61,931 nt of DNA from Actinomycetes bacterium (GCA_021787365.1 JAJYMB010000052.1:1-61931), one strand, 5' to 3'. Positions 25,558 to 37,239 are shown, numbered from the stretch's first letter. The notes: generated by a model not told the origin, from the sequence alone. Made by a program: numbers and translations.

Positions 25558-26579
25558 CGGTTCCTCCGCGCCCCTTGCCAGCCGCGCGCCAAGGCGGCGG
25601 AAAAGACCTCCGCCGACGAGAGGCGGGCCTGCCACGAGAGGAGCCGCTCTGCCTTCTCGGAGGAAATAGCGAGCGGCCCGCAGATGAGCGCGGCCCTGTC
25701 GGCTCCAAACGGGCTCAGGTGAGCCCAGCGCCCGAGCTCGGCCGCCCGCACGACCAAGCCCCGGGGAGCCCGAAGGGGCCGGCTCCCGGCGAGGCGGGCC
25801 ATGTCGGGCGCGCTCAGCCAGTCCGGGGTCCCAGCGTTTAGCACCTCGCCCGCCACCTCGCCCGCCCCGAGCAGGTCGGCACCGACGTGGAGCAGGGCCT
25901 GAGCGGCGTCACCCTCGTCCATCCACTGGCCCGCCTGCGGGCAGCCGCTCATCTCGGGGACGGCGAGGCGGTAGCCGCCGAGTGCCCTGGCGACCCTCAC
26001 GTCGGCGTGGGGCCCAAGCACGGCGCACAGGCGGACCACTGCGAAACGCCCGTCCCACCGGCGGCAAACGAGTTCTGCGGCCAGCTTGTCGGTGGCGTAG
26101 CGGCACTCGGGGTTGGGACGGGGGACGTGGTCTTCAGTGAGCGGTAGAGGGTTGTCCGGCCAGGCGCCGTACACGGCAGCGGACGACGCCAGCACCACCG
26201 CTCCCGGCCCGGCGTCGAGGATGTTGCGGGTCCCGTCCACGTTGACCTGCCTCATGGCTTCACGCGAAGCCTGGCCCCGGCCCTCCCAGACCTGCGCCGC
26301 CAGGTGGAAGACCAGGTCCGCACCGGCCAGGGCGCGCCTCGCCGCCGGCGAACGCACGTCCGCGCCGGTGTGGACGAGCCGTCCAGTGGTCGGGCCAGTG
26401 GTCGGGCCAGTGGTCGGGCCAGTGGTCGGGCCGGCGACCGGGAAGGCAAGAGGCCGGCGGGCTACGGTTCGCACCTCGACCTCCTGGCGCAAGAGGTGCT
26501 CCACCAAGACCTGGCCGATGTGGCCGGTCGCCCCCGTGACGCCTACGACTGCGCCGGCGGGTAAGGCCGGCCCGGTCAC
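25545..26579 (-). CDS. NAD(P)-dependent epimerase/dehydratase-type SDR (possible 3-ketosphinganine reductase)
   Basis: 344 residues, extended SDR. GVTGATGHIGQVL near 13-25 is the nucleotide site, VFHLAAQVWEG follows, and ASSAAVYG with YATDK supply the catalytic Ser, Tyr and Lys. A GPTT repeat (four copies, about 50-66) is inserted after the second strand. The C-terminal substrate domain is divergent. It lies 52 nt after the serine-palmitoyltransferase-like gene on the same strand. In Caulobacter the 3-ketosphinganine reductase CerR is also an epimerase-type SDR, so that role is a fair inference; a sugar epimerase is the alternative. Confidence 0.8.
   Translation of the reverse strand: MTGPALPAGAVVGVTGATGHIGQVLVEHLLRQEVEVRTVARRPLAFPVAGPTTGPTTGPTTGPTTGRLVHTGADVRSPAARRALAGADLVFHLAAQVWEGRGQASREAMRQVNVDGTRNILDAGPGAVVLASSAAVYGAWPDNPLPLTEDHVPRPNPECRYATDKLAAELVCRRWDGRFAVVRLCAVLGPHADVRVARALGGYRLAVPEMSGCPQAGQWMDEGDAAQALLHVGADLLGAGEVAGEVLNAGTPDWLSAPDMARLAGSRPLRAPRGLVVRAAELGRWAHLSPFGADRAALICGPLAISSEKAERLLSWQARLSSAEVFSAALARGWQGARRNRSPA
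26383..26430. repeat. 12-bp tandem repeat, 4 perfect copies, in the SDR gene
   Basis: Four copies of CCAGTGGTCGGG encode GPTT repeats on the minus strand in a surface loop of the Rossmann domain. The length is frame-neutral. Confidence 0.95.
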
Positions 26580-26631
26580 GGCAGCTTCGGGCGCTCCGGA
26601 ACGGCGCCACGCCGGCTCGGCTCGGCCAGGC

Positions 26632-27975
26632 TCAGGGGGCGCTTGCGTCCAGCTCCAGTTCGGGCTCGAACAGGCCCTCCAGCCGCTCCCGGCCTGCGTC
26701 CACCACGCCGTGGCGAGCTATGTCCTCGAAGACCGAAAGCGCCCTGTCGATCTGGGCCTCGGTGTGGGTCGCCATGACCGAGGTCCGGAGCATGGGCCGT
26801 TGCACCGCCGGCGGGATCGAGCAGTTGGTGTACACGCCCCGGTCGAGCAGCGCCCTCCACAAGACGGCGGCCGAGAGCACGTCGCCGACGTGCACAGGGA
26901 CGATCGAACTGCTCGTCTCGCCTCCCACCTGGTACCCGAGCTGGGCCAGGCCGCTCCGGAGGCGGTGGGCGAGCGAGAGGACCGCCTCCCGGCGCCAGTC
27001 TTCCTCCCGCGCGATCTTGGCTGCAGCCAGGGCTGCACCCAGAGACGCCGGCACGTTGGACGCGGTGAAGAGCAACGGGCGGCAGAAGACCCTCAGGTAG
27101 TCGATGACGTCCGCCGGCCCGCCGATGAACCCCCCACAGCTCGCCAGCGCCTTGGAGAAGGTCCCCATCACCAGGTCGGGCCGGGCGCCCGTGGCCACGG
27201 CGGTGCCCGCGCCGGACGGCCCCACGACTCCGAGGGCGTGGGCCTCGTCCACGAGCAGCCTGGCGCCGTAGTCGTCGCAGGCAGCCCTGATCTCGGGGAG
27301 CGGGGCCCAATCGCCCTCCATCGAGTAAATGCCGTCGACGGCTACGAGCACCCCGCCCCCGCCGGCTTGCGACCGCCAGGACCGCAGGCCGCGGCGCAGG
27401 CTGTTGGGCCGGTTGTGCTGGAACGCCCGGAGCATCCCGTCGGCCAGGCGGGCCCCGTCGACCAGGGAGGCGTGGGCGGCCGAGTCGCAGAAAACGGCGT
27501 CACCCGACTGGACGAGGGTCGACACGAGCCCGACATTGGCCGTGTAGCCGGTCGTGAACACGAGCGCCGCGGGGAGCCGGACCCAGTCCGCCAGCAGCTC
27601 CTCGAGCTCGGTGTGGAGCGACAAGGTCCCGTTGAGCAACCTGCTCCCTGTGACACCGGTCCCGTAGCGGTCAACGGCGTCACGAGCGGCCTCACGTACC
27701 CGGGGGTCGGTCGTGAGCCCGAGGTAGTTGTTGGAGCCGAGCATCACAACGTCGGAGCCCTCGTAGAGGATCGTGGGCCCGATCTCGCCGGTGATCTCCC
27801 GGTAGAAGGGGTTGAGGCCGAGCTGCTCGGCCGACCTGTACATGTCCAGCTCGGGGTTGCGTGCGCACTTGGCGAAGATGTCGGGCCCTCGCCGGCTCGT
27901 GGCTGCCGCCCCGCCCAGTCCTGAGCCATCTTCGGCGGCGCTACCGGCCGGCGCGCCGTCCCGGCTCGGGCTCAA
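26632..27975 (-). CDS. Alpha-oxoamine synthase, serine palmitoyltransferase-like
   Basis: 447 residues, PLP fold type I. Features: MLGSNNYLGLTTDPRV near 78-93, GTGVTGSRLLNG, SHASL-like AAHASLVDGA, DEAHALGVVG and the PLP Lys in GTFSKALASCGGF. The segment CRPLLFTASNVPAS resembles the RP-x-x-FTAS of bacterial serine palmitoyltransferase more than the matching stretch of KBL or BioF as I recall them, and NPFYREI near 55 also fits. It would condense an acyl thioester with serine. It sits between a hydroxylase gene (4-nt overlap) and an SDR gene. BioF- or Kbl-like activity cannot be excluded by eye. Confidence 0.85.
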   Translation of the reverse strand: MSPSRDGAPAGSAAEDGSGLGGAAATSRRGPDIFAKCARNPELDMYRSAEQLGLNPFYREITGEIGPTILYEGSDVVMLGSNNYLGLTTDPRVREAARDAVDRYGTGVTGSRLLNGTLSLHTELEELLADWVRLPAALVFTTGYTANVGLVSTLVQSGDAVFCDSAAHASLVDGARLADGMLRAFQHNRPNSLRRGLRSWRSQAGGGGVLVAVDGIYSMEGDWAPLPEIRAACDDYGARLLVDEAHALGVVGPSGAGTAVATGARPDLVMGTFSKALASCGGFIGGPADVIDYLRVFCRPLLFTASNVPASLGAALAAAKIAREEDWRREAVLSLAHRLRSGLAQLGYQVGGETSSSIVPVHVGDVLSAAVLWRALLDRGVYTNCSIPPAVQRPMLRTSVMATHTEAQIDRALSVFEDIARHGVVDAGRERLEGLFEPELELDASAP

Positions 27976-28766
27976 TTGCTGCTACCCCAGCGGAGCCCCT
28001 CCACGCGCTTTTCCCAGGCCTCGTGGCGGTTGCGGGCGTCTTGGACGAACGGCGACCAGGAGATGGCCTTGATAAGGCCACGGTTGACCTGGTCGGCGGG
28101 CGGGCGCAGCGGGCGCAGGATGTCACAGAAGAGCACGACCCGCACCTTGTCCGTGCCGTTCCAGGCCTCGTGGGTATAGCCGTCGTCGAAGAGCAGGCTC
28201 TTGCCCTCCTCCCAGTGGGCCACCTCACCTCCTACCTTTATCCCGCACTCGGAGGCGGGCTCTGGCACCTTGAGCGCCAGGTGGTAGCGCACCACGCCCC
28301 TCCACGGGCCCCTGTGCGGGGGCAGGTGCTTGCCTGGCCCGAAGATCGAGAAGAACCCGGTCACGAGGCCGGGGATGCTGTCGAGCAACGCCGCCGTCTT
28401 CGGGCAACGCTGGCAGTTGGTCTCCGAGCGGTAGCCGTACGCGAGGAAGAAGAACGTCTTCCACCCCGTGTCGGAGCTGAGCGACTTCTGGTCAGCCGAC
28501 AGGTCCTGGAAGTTGGGCAGCTCCTCGCGATGGCGGAGCACCTGGTCCAGCTCCTCCCGCACCTCGGGCACTGCGTCCTCTGCCCTCTTCACCCAGTCGA
28601 AGGTCTCGACCGGGAGGAACGGCGTAGTCGGGACCAGGGAGTACTTGAGCAGCCAGCTCTCGGTGCTGTGGAGGGCGCGGCCACCGAGGTGCGTGGCAGT
28701 CAAGACCGCCTTCTCCCGCCAGCTGTCGAGCTGCGACGCGGGAGCAGAGTCTGACGCTGTGCGCAT
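27972..28766 (-). CDS. Aspartyl/asparaginyl beta-hydroxylase family protein (LpxO-like)
   Basis: 264 residues from ATG 28766; TAACCT lies 8 nt upstream. The Fe(II)/2-oxoglutarate fold of PF05118 is visible: FFSIFGPGKHLPPHRGPWRGVVRYHLAL supplies the first His and the Arg, and LLFDDGYTHEAWNGTDKVRVVLFCDI supplies Asp and the second His. Family members include LpxO, which hydroxylates acyl chains of lipid A. Its 4-nt overlap with the serine-palmitoyltransferase-like gene suggests it hydroxylates the lipid made by that pathway. A peptide substrate is the alternative. Confidence 0.85.
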   Translation of the reverse strand: MRTASDSAPASQLDSWREKAVLTATHLGGRALHSTESWLLKYSLVPTTPFLPVETFDWVKRAEDAVPEVREELDQVLRHREELPNFQDLSADQKSLSSDTGWKTFFFLAYGYRSETNCQRCPKTAALLDSIPGLVTGFFSIFGPGKHLPPHRGPWRGVVRYHLALKVPEPASECGIKVGGEVAHWEEGKSLLFDDGYTHEAWNGTDKVRVVLFCDILRPLRPPADQVNRGLIKAISWSPFVQDARNRHEAWEKRVEGLRWGSSN

Positions 28767-28774
28767 ACGAGCCG

Positions 28775-28780
28775 AGGTTA
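28775..28780 (-). promoter_or_regulatory. Leaderless-type -10 hexamer of the hydroxylase-led operon
   Basis: TAACCT on the minus strand, 8 nt before ATG 28766. It probably drives hydroxylase, oxoamine synthase and SDR genes. Confidence 0.5.
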
Positions 28781-28888
28781 TACGCACCGCCCGCCCCAGG
28801 CCAGAACCCTCGGCCCGCTAACCGCGCTCGCTGGCAGAATTTTGGGAGCAGCGATGGCCCGCTACCCGGTCACTTGCCAACGCGGTGC

Positions 28889-29266
28889 TCACCACTTCGG
28901 CACGTAGCCGCCCCGCCCCATGGCATAGCTCTCGTCCCAGTCGATGTCCTCGTCGACGCCGCCCAGGACTTCCTTCACCCAGGGCAGGCGGTCTTTCAAG
29001 ATGCGCTCCACGCCTGCTTGCAGGGTTGACGCGCTGATCGCGCAGCTGCTGCAAGCGCCCTGGAGCTGCAGTTCGACGACGCCCGAGACGACGTCGGCCG
29101 ACACGAGCACGAGGTCACCCCCGTCTTGCTGGATGATCGGGCGCACCATGTCCACGAGCTCGGTCAGCTGGGAGAGCCGTCCGGCCTTTTCCACATCGGA
29201 GAGCTGCTCGCCCTCTTGCGCCTCGGAGAGCTGCTCGCTCACCTGAGTGCCCTGGTACTTGCTCAC
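28889..29266 (-). CDS. NifU C-terminal-domain (Nfu-type) Fe-S protein
   Basis: 125 residues from GTG 29266; a GTG/ATG further upstream (to 29380) would add an unlikely extension. The domain shows VRPIIQQDGGDLVLVSAD and the Fe-S Cys pair in GACSSCAIS, followed by GVERILKDRLPWVKEV. Nfu proteins carry and deliver Fe-S clusters to apo-proteins. It is not in the suf operon (23 kb away) but probably serves the same pathway. CATTAT lies 6 nt before the GTG. Confidence 0.9.
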   Translation of the reverse strand: MSKYQGTQVSEQLSEAQEGEQLSDVEKAGRLSQLTELVDMVRPIIQQDGGDLVLVSADVVSGVVELQLQGACSSCAISASTLQAGVERILKDRLPWVKEVLGGVDEDIDWDESYAMGRGGYVPKW

Positions 29267-29546
29267 ATGGCCATAATGCCAGCCGCCGGCGAAATAGCGG
29301 CCGGCAGCACCCGCCGCCTCCAGCGGTCCAACCAGGGCCGCCGCGCCAAAAACCGACCGATGTGAAGTCGTTAGCCGCACATTTACCGGTTTTTTGGCAC
29401 GAAACGAGCAAGTTTTCCGACAGATGTGGCCTCCGGCGCCGCACGTTCACATGTTTTTCGCGCAGTCTGTGGGGCACTAGAGGGTCCTCGCCAGCCTGCG
29501 CTCCACCCGAGCGGCGGACCGGCCCTCCCCTTCGAGACAGGTTCGG

Positions 29547-30650
29547 TTACTGACGTCTCCGCCAGCGCAGGTAGGCCTCCATAAACGGGTCAAGGTCCCC
29601 GTCCAGCACCGCCACCACGTTGCCCGTCTCGTAATCGGTCCGCAGGTCCTTCACGAGCTGGAACGGCGCCAGCACGTAGCTGCGGATCTGCGACCCCCAG
29701 CCCACCTGGGCCTTGGGGCCGGCCATGGCGGACAGCTCGGCCGCCCTCTCCTCACGCGCCCTGTCGGCGAGGCGGGCGGCCAGGATCTGCATGGCCTTGG
29801 CCCTGTTTTGGTGCTGTGAACGCTCGTTTTGGACCGCGACGACCACGCCCGTGGGCAGGTGGGTGATACGCACCGCCGAGTCGGTGACGTTGACGTGCTG
29901 GCCGCCGGCGCTCGAGCTCCGGTAGGTGTCGATGCGCAGGTCCTTCTCGTCGATCTCCACTTCGTCGCTCGCTTCTTCGAGGAAGGGGATGACGGTGACG
30001 GCGGCGAAGCTCGTGTGGCGCCGGTGCTGGGAGTCGAAGGGCGACATGCGCACCAGCCGGTGGACCCCGCGCTCGGAGCTCAGGAGGCCCGTCGCGTAGC
30101 GGCCCTTCACGATGAAGGTGGCCGAGAGGATCCCCGCCTCTTGGCCCGGGCTGACCTCGTCGACCTCGAGCTGGAAACCCCGGCGCTCGACCCAGCGCTG
30201 GTACATGCGTAGCAGCATCTCCGCCCAGTCCTGGGCGTCGGTCCCGCCGTCCTTGGCGTGCACCTCGACCACGGCGTCACGCTCGTCGTGCTCCCCGGTA
30301 AAGAGGGAGCGCAGCTCGAGGTGGTCGAGCGCGGCCCCAAGCTCGCCCACCGCGCCCTCGAGGTCGGCTGCCAGCGAGTCGTCCTCGGCTTCGGACCTCG
30401 CCAGCTCGTAGAGATCCTCGGCGTCGCGGAGGCGCCGCTCCAGCGAAGCCACCAGGTCGACGTCGTCCTTCAGGGCTGCGTACTCGCGAGTGAGCGCCTG
30501 AGCAGCCGCCTGGTCGTCCCAGAGCCCGGGCCGGGAGAGCTCCGGCTCGAGCTCCGCGAGGCGTTTCTCGGAGTGCTCTATGTCGAGGTAGACGGAGGCT
30601 TCTTCGAGGCGCCGCCTTAGCGCCCGCAGGTCCTCGGTGAGGTCGCGCAC
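29547..30650 (-). CDS. prfB: Peptide chain release factor 2
   Basis: 367 residues from the GTG at 30650, the usual RF2 length. It has an N-terminal helical domain, the stop-codon recognition SPF motif in RMSPFDSQHRRHTSF and the peptidyl-tRNA hydrolysis motif AGGQHVNVTDSAVRITH. It terminates translation at UGA and UAA. The GTG lies 16 nt after the secA stop. No CTT-TGA-C programmed frameshift like that of E. coli is seen near codon 25, so synthesis seems uninterrupted. The open frame runs further upstream into secA, but that part is not RF2-like. Confidence 0.95.
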   Translation of the reverse strand: MRDLTEDLRALRRRLEEASVYLDIEHSEKRLAELEPELSRPGLWDDQAAAQALTREYAALKDDVDLVASLERRLRDAEDLYELARSEAEDDSLAADLEGAVGELGAALDHLELRSLFTGEHDERDAVVEVHAKDGGTDAQDWAEMLLRMYQRWVERRGFQLEVDEVSPGQEAGILSATFIVKGRYATGLLSSERGVHRLVRMSPFDSQHRRHTSFAAVTVIPFLEEASDEVEIDEKDLRIDTYRSSSAGGQHVNVTDSAVRITHLPTGVVVAVQNERSQHQNRAKAMQILAARLADRAREERAAELSAMAGPKAQVGWGSQIRSYVLAPFQLVKDLRTDYETGNVVAVLDGDLDPFMEAYLRWRRRQ

Positions 30651-30666
30651 GGGGAGCTGGGCGGGC

Positions 30667-33540
<2,874 letters not shown>

Positions 33541-33558
33541 TGCGCTGTCCAAGCTACC

Positions 33559-34062
33559 CTACTCCGGGCCGCCCGGCCCTAGCAGGCGGTTGCGCCAAGC
33601 CCAGGTCACCGCTTCCATGCGCGAGTGCAGGTGGAGCTTCTCCAAGACGTTGCGGATGTGGTTCTTCACCGTGTTCTCGGAGATGAACAGCTGAGCGGCG
33701 ATCTGCTTGTTGGTCTTGGACTGCGCGACCAGGGAGAGCACCTCCAGCTCGCGCCGTGTGAGGCCGGGGTGAGGCGCTTCCCCCGGCGCCGGCCGGCGCG
33801 CCGCTAGCTCGCGGAGCAGGCCAAGGTCCAGGGCGACGACGTCTGGTTGGAGCTCGCGGGCCTTCGTGAGGGCCTCCTCTCCGGCACCCGCCTGGCCGGC
33901 CACTTCGATGGCGGCGCTGGCTGCCAGTGCGCCGGCCAGCACCTCGCGCCAGCTTTCCTCGCCGGCGAGGAGCACGCGCAGCACCCGGCCCGATGGCGCG
34001 CCCCGCCCCGGGCCGCCGCCCCAGCCCGCCCCTTCTGCCGAGCGCCCGCCGTGCCGGCCCAA
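33559..34062 (-). CDS. LuxR-family transcriptional regulator with shortened receiver-like domain
   Basis: 167 residues (or ~141 from the GTG at 33984, VLRVLLAGEES). The C-terminal GerE/LuxR helix-turn-helix is complete: LTRRELEVLSLVAQSKTNKQIAAQLFISENTVKNHIRNVLEKL. The N-terminal part resembles the first half of a response-regulator receiver up to PDVVALDL, but the segment from strand 4 to helix 5 is missing and the acidic pair is altered (AGEE). It is therefore probably not a normal phospho-switch. It lies 18 nt upstream of secA on the same strand. Confidence 0.82.
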   Translation of the reverse strand: MGRHGGRSAEGAGWGGGPGRGAPSGRVLRVLLAGEESWREVLAGALAASAAIEVAGQAGAGEEALTKARELQPDVVALDLGLLRELAARRPAPGEAPHPGLTRRELEVLSLVAQSKTNKQIAAQLFISENTVKNHIRNVLEKLHLHSRMEAVTWAWRNRLLGPGGPE

Positions 34063-34526
34063 ATCAGCTCACCGAGCGGCGCCCGGCCCCGACCGTCCCA
34101 CCCTTTCGAACCTACCCACACGGCGGCGCTACCTGGTCACACGGGCGGACAGGGCGGGCGGACAGGGCGGGCGGACAGGGCGGGCGGACAGGGCGGGCAG
34201 GCCACAGGTAGGCACGCATGCGCCGGGTGCGCCGTGCGGCTAGTGGCGCTCCCGAGGCCCCGGCGGCTGACCTGGTCTTTGACCCCACACTCGCCTGCTG
34301 TGGCGATCGGCGGGCCGCGGCGGCGGCACAACAACGTGTGCCCAACACCGCGCTCACCCCGCTTGCTGCCATCTCCCCCCGGGTGCCGCGGGCCGGCTCG
34401 CGGGAGGGCAGGGCTTACTCCTAAGCCGCACCATGCTCAGCAACCAAAGGTTGCCTTACGTGGGTCGCTTCGCCTGCGACTGGCGTCGACTTGCAACCAC
34501 AGACCCACCGGGGTCTCGGACCGAGG
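34063..34526. other. Non-coding gap with a 13-bp repeat array
   Basis: No supported gene. It contains the 13-bp tandem array (34149-34200) and a small dyad CAACC-AAA-GGTTG near 34441-34455. Open frames here lack start signals and family similarity. Confidence 0.5.
34149..34200. repeat. 13-bp tandem repeat, 4 copies
   Basis: Units of ACAGGGCGGGCGG in direct head-to-tail array, the last with one change. The array is intergenic and not a multiple of three. Confidence 0.92.
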
Positions 34527-35558
34527 TTACCCGGCCAGCTGGCGCTTCAGCCACATGAGGACCTCGATCGGCCCCGGGTCGACCCCCGCGTTGGCCGCCA
34601 GCCACAGCGAGACGTAGTCGCCGAAATAAGCGAGGTCGAGGAGCTGGGCCAGCTCACCTTCGCCCTGCCCTCGGACGACGACCAGGCCGGCGACCCAGGG
34701 TTGGACCAGCTCGGCCGTGATCTCGAAGCGCCGGCCCACCTGGGGGTGCTCGGCATCGTGGCGCAACTGGACGAGCGTCAGCTGCTCGCCCACGGCCTTG
34801 GAGCCCTCCGCCCACCCGCACACCTCGTTGTGGCAGAGCTCGGGCTGGGTGGAAACAAAGGCGAGACGCTTGGCATTTTCGTTTACTTGGGACTTCCAGC
34901 GCATGGCGGCCACCTGGCCCACGGCCCCTCCGGCGTGGATGAGCGGCACGGTGGTGCCCACCCGGCGGGCCACCTCCGCCGCTTCGGAGGATTCGGCGGC
35001 CCCGGCCAGCTCGTCGCGGCGGGCGCGGAGCTGCTCGATGGCCCGCTCCGTCCAGCGGTCCGCCCCCGGCAGGAGCCCCATCTTCCACACGATGCCGATG
35101 AGCGGCACGGCCATCGCCCCGAAGGCGACCCGAGGCCAGGGCACGGACGGCACACCGACGACTGGCGCCCGCCATCCTTCCGCGAGGCGGACGAGCTCCC
35201 CGCCGCCGGCGACGACGACCATCTTGGCCCCGGCGAGGGCGGCGTCGGTCGCAGCCTCGATGGTCTCCTCCGTGCCGCCCGAGTACGAAACGGCGAACAC
35301 GAGAGTGGACTCCCCCACGAAATGCGGGCACTCGTAGCCCTTCACCACCGTGACGGGCACCGGCATCAGAGGTGACGCGACGGCGGCGAGCACGTCCCCG
35401 GCTATGCCGCTGCCCCCCATCCCGATCACGACCACGCTCTCGATCTCCTCGCGCCCCGGCAAGCCGGAAATGGAGCGCACGTCCGCCCAGGCCTGCTCGA
35501 CCTGCTCGGGGAACCGGGCAGCGCGTTCGAACATGTGGTCGCTATCGACCAGGGGCAT
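34527..35558 (-). CDS. Bifunctional phosphoglucose/phosphomannose isomerase-type SIS protein
   Basis: 343 residues. Two SIS domains with VVIGMGGSGIAGD near 41-53 and FAVSYSGGTEET near 88-99, then VNENAKRLAF and ELCHNEVCGW carrying the catalytic Glu and His of the PGI/PMI family (TIGR02128-like). It would interconvert fructose-6-phosphate with glucose- or mannose-6-phosphate, feeding ManB encoded in the same operon. The start ATG overlaps the Trm112-like stop. Confidence 0.88.
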   Translation of the reverse strand: MPLVDSDHMFERAARFPEQVEQAWADVRSISGLPGREEIESVVVIGMGGSGIAGDVLAAVASPLMPVPVTVVKGYECPHFVGESTLVFAVSYSGGTEETIEAATDAALAGAKMVVVAGGGELVRLAEGWRAPVVGVPSVPWPRVAFGAMAVPLIGIVWKMGLLPGADRWTERAIEQLRARRDELAGAAESSEAAEVARRVGTTVPLIHAGGAVGQVAAMRWKSQVNENAKRLAFVSTQPELCHNEVCGWAEGSKAVGEQLTLVQLRHDAEHPQVGRRFEITAELVQPWVAGLVVVRGQGEGELAQLLDLAYFGDYVSLWLAANAGVDPGPIEVLMWLKRQLAG

Positions 35559-35824
35559 CAGGGGCTCTCCTCGGGCTGGCCGCCCGCGGGCATTTCGAAA
35601 TTGGGCTTTATACCTTCGGCCGCCGCCTTGGACATCAGCCTTTCATGCTCGGCGGGCGCCACCTCTTCGGCGTCCTCGATCAACATGTCGGGGATCCCGT
35701 CTTTGATCGCATAGCGCCGGTGCAGGCGCGGGTTGTACAAGGCGTCCTCGTCCGCGAAGTACAAGAGAGGGCCCTTGTCCTCAGGGCAAGCGAGGATCTC
35801 GACAAGCAGTGGGTCGAGGGGCAC
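35558..35824 (-). CDS. Trm112-like (UPF0434/YcaR) small protein
   Basis: 88 residues from the GTG at 35824, with AAAGGAG 10 nt upstream inside the end of manB. LLVEILACPEDKGPLLY followed by YAIKDGIPDMLIEDAEEV is the Trm112/YcaR pattern. Only one Cys of the usual zinc site remains. Such genes commonly sit between manB and the sugar isomerase in actinobacteria. Trm112 proteins activate methyltransferases; whether this one does is unknown. Confidence 0.88.
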   Translation of the reverse strand: MPLDPLLVEILACPEDKGPLLYFADEDALYNPRLHRRYAIKDGIPDMLIEDAEEVAPAEHERLMSKAAAEGIKPNFEMPAGGQPEESP

Positions 35825-35825
35825 C

Positions 35826-37187
35826 TCAGCCGTGCTCCTTTATGAGAGCGAGGACTTCGTCTGTGCGCTGCTGGCAAGAGGCGCGGTCGGGCGCCTCTAC
35901 GTTGAGCCTCACCAGGGGCTCGGTATTGGAGGGCCTGATGTTGAACCACCAGTCGCCAAAGTCGACGGTCGCCCCGTCCATGTGGGACTGGGTAGCATCG
36001 GGGTGCGCTTTGGCGAAATGGTTGGCAACGGCCTCGACGGTGGCGGCGGGATCCTTCACCTCGGTGTTTATCTCCCCCGAGCCCGCGTACCTCTCGAACG
36101 GCTTGCGCAGTTCCGAAAGGGGCACACCCGCCTTGGATATGACGCCCAGGGCGACGAGGGCGGCGATCGAGCCCGAGTCGGCCCGGTAGTTGTCACGGAA
36201 GTAATAGTGGCCCGAGTGCTCACCGCCGAACACGGCCCCCGTCTCGGCCATGACCGCCTTTATAAATGAATGGCCCACCCGTGTCATGACGGGCACGCCG
36301 CCGTTTTCGCGGATCACTTCGGGCACCGCTTTGGAGCAAATGAGATTGTAAAGGATGGTCGCGCCGGGGAATTTCTCGAGCATGGCCTTGGCCACTATCG
36401 CGGTCGTCGTCGAGCCCGAGACGGGCTCTGCTTTGTCGTCCACGAGGAAGCAACGGTCGGCATCGCCGTCGAAGGCCAAGCCGACGTCGGCGCCCACTTC
36501 GAGCACCCTCGCCTGCAGGTCGCGCAGGTTCGCCGGCTGTATGGGGTCCGCCGGGTGGTTGGGGAAATTGCCGTCGAGTTCGCCGTAGAGCACCTCAAGT
36601 TGGAAGGGCAGGCCCTCGAAGACGGCCGGGACCACCAGGCCACCCATGCCGTTGGCCGTGTCCGCGACCACTTTGAGCGGCCGCAGGGAACCGCGCTCGA
36701 CAAAGCTGCGTACCTTTTCGGCGTAGCTGTCCAGTACGTCCTGCTGGCTAACCCTGCCGGGGCCACCTTCGGGCGCCGCGCCGAAGTCCCCCTTTGCCAC
36801 CCGCGACCTGATCTCGGCGAGCCCCGACTCGGCGCCGACAGGCTTGGCACCGGCCAGGCACAGCTTTATCCCGTTGTAGCGGGCGGGGTTATGGGAAGCC
36901 GTGAACATCGCCCCCGGGGCGTCGAGCGCCCCCGAGGCGTAGTACATCTCGTCGGTCGAGACCAGCCCGAGCAGCACCACGTCAACGCCGCGGGACGTGA
37001 CCCCCTCGGTGAAAGCTTGGACGAGAACGGCCGCCGACGGCCTCATGTCGTGGCCGACCAGGATCCGGGGCGAGCCGGCGAAGGCGGCGAAGGCGGCCCC
37101 GACATCGCGCGCCAGGCGTTCGTCGAGCTGGTCGGGGACGATGCCACGGATGTCGTAGGCCTTGAACACATCGTCGAGGTTGGCCAT
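35826..37187 (-). CDS. manB: Phosphomannomutase/phosphoglucomutase
   Basis: 453 residues from ATG 37187 (MANLDDVFKAYDIRG). The alpha-D-phosphohexomutase motifs are complete: catalytic Ser in TASHNPARYNG, Mg loop DGDADRC, sugar loop GEHSGHYYF and phosphate loop RPSNTEP. It converts mannose-6-phosphate or glucose-6-phosphate to the 1-phosphate for nucleotide-sugar synthesis. It leads the manB-Trm112-isomerase operon and fits the glycan genes on the right. Confidence 0.95.
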   Translation of the reverse strand: MANLDDVFKAYDIRGIVPDQLDERLARDVGAAFAAFAGSPRILVGHDMRPSAAVLVQAFTEGVTSRGVDVVLLGLVSTDEMYYASGALDAPGAMFTASHNPARYNGIKLCLAGAKPVGAESGLAEIRSRVAKGDFGAAPEGGPGRVSQQDVLDSYAEKVRSFVERGSLRPLKVVADTANGMGGLVVPAVFEGLPFQLEVLYGELDGNFPNHPADPIQPANLRDLQARVLEVGADVGLAFDGDADRCFLVDDKAEPVSGSTTTAIVAKAMLEKFPGATILYNLICSKAVPEVIRENGGVPVMTRVGHSFIKAVMAETGAVFGGEHSGHYYFRDNYRADSGSIAALVALGVISKAGVPLSELRKPFERYAGSGEINTEVKDPAATVEAVANHFAKAHPDATQSHMDGATVDFGDWWFNIRPSNTEPLVRLNVEAPDRASCQQRTDEVLALIKEHG

Positions 37188-37239
37188 AGTTCGTCCGGGC
37201 CAAGCTAACAAAGTCGGGGACGGCCATCCATTCCGGAAG

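Noticed and set aside
26113..27924. Long + strand open frame opposite the SDR and serine-palmitoyltransferase-like genes
   Set aside because: It mirrors real genes on the minus strand; its composition (His/Arg/Gly/Val-rich) is that of antisense GC-rich DNA and it has no motif or start signal.
34149..34200. CRISPR-like array
   Set aside because: The 13-bp units are head to tail without spacers, so this is a tandem repeat.
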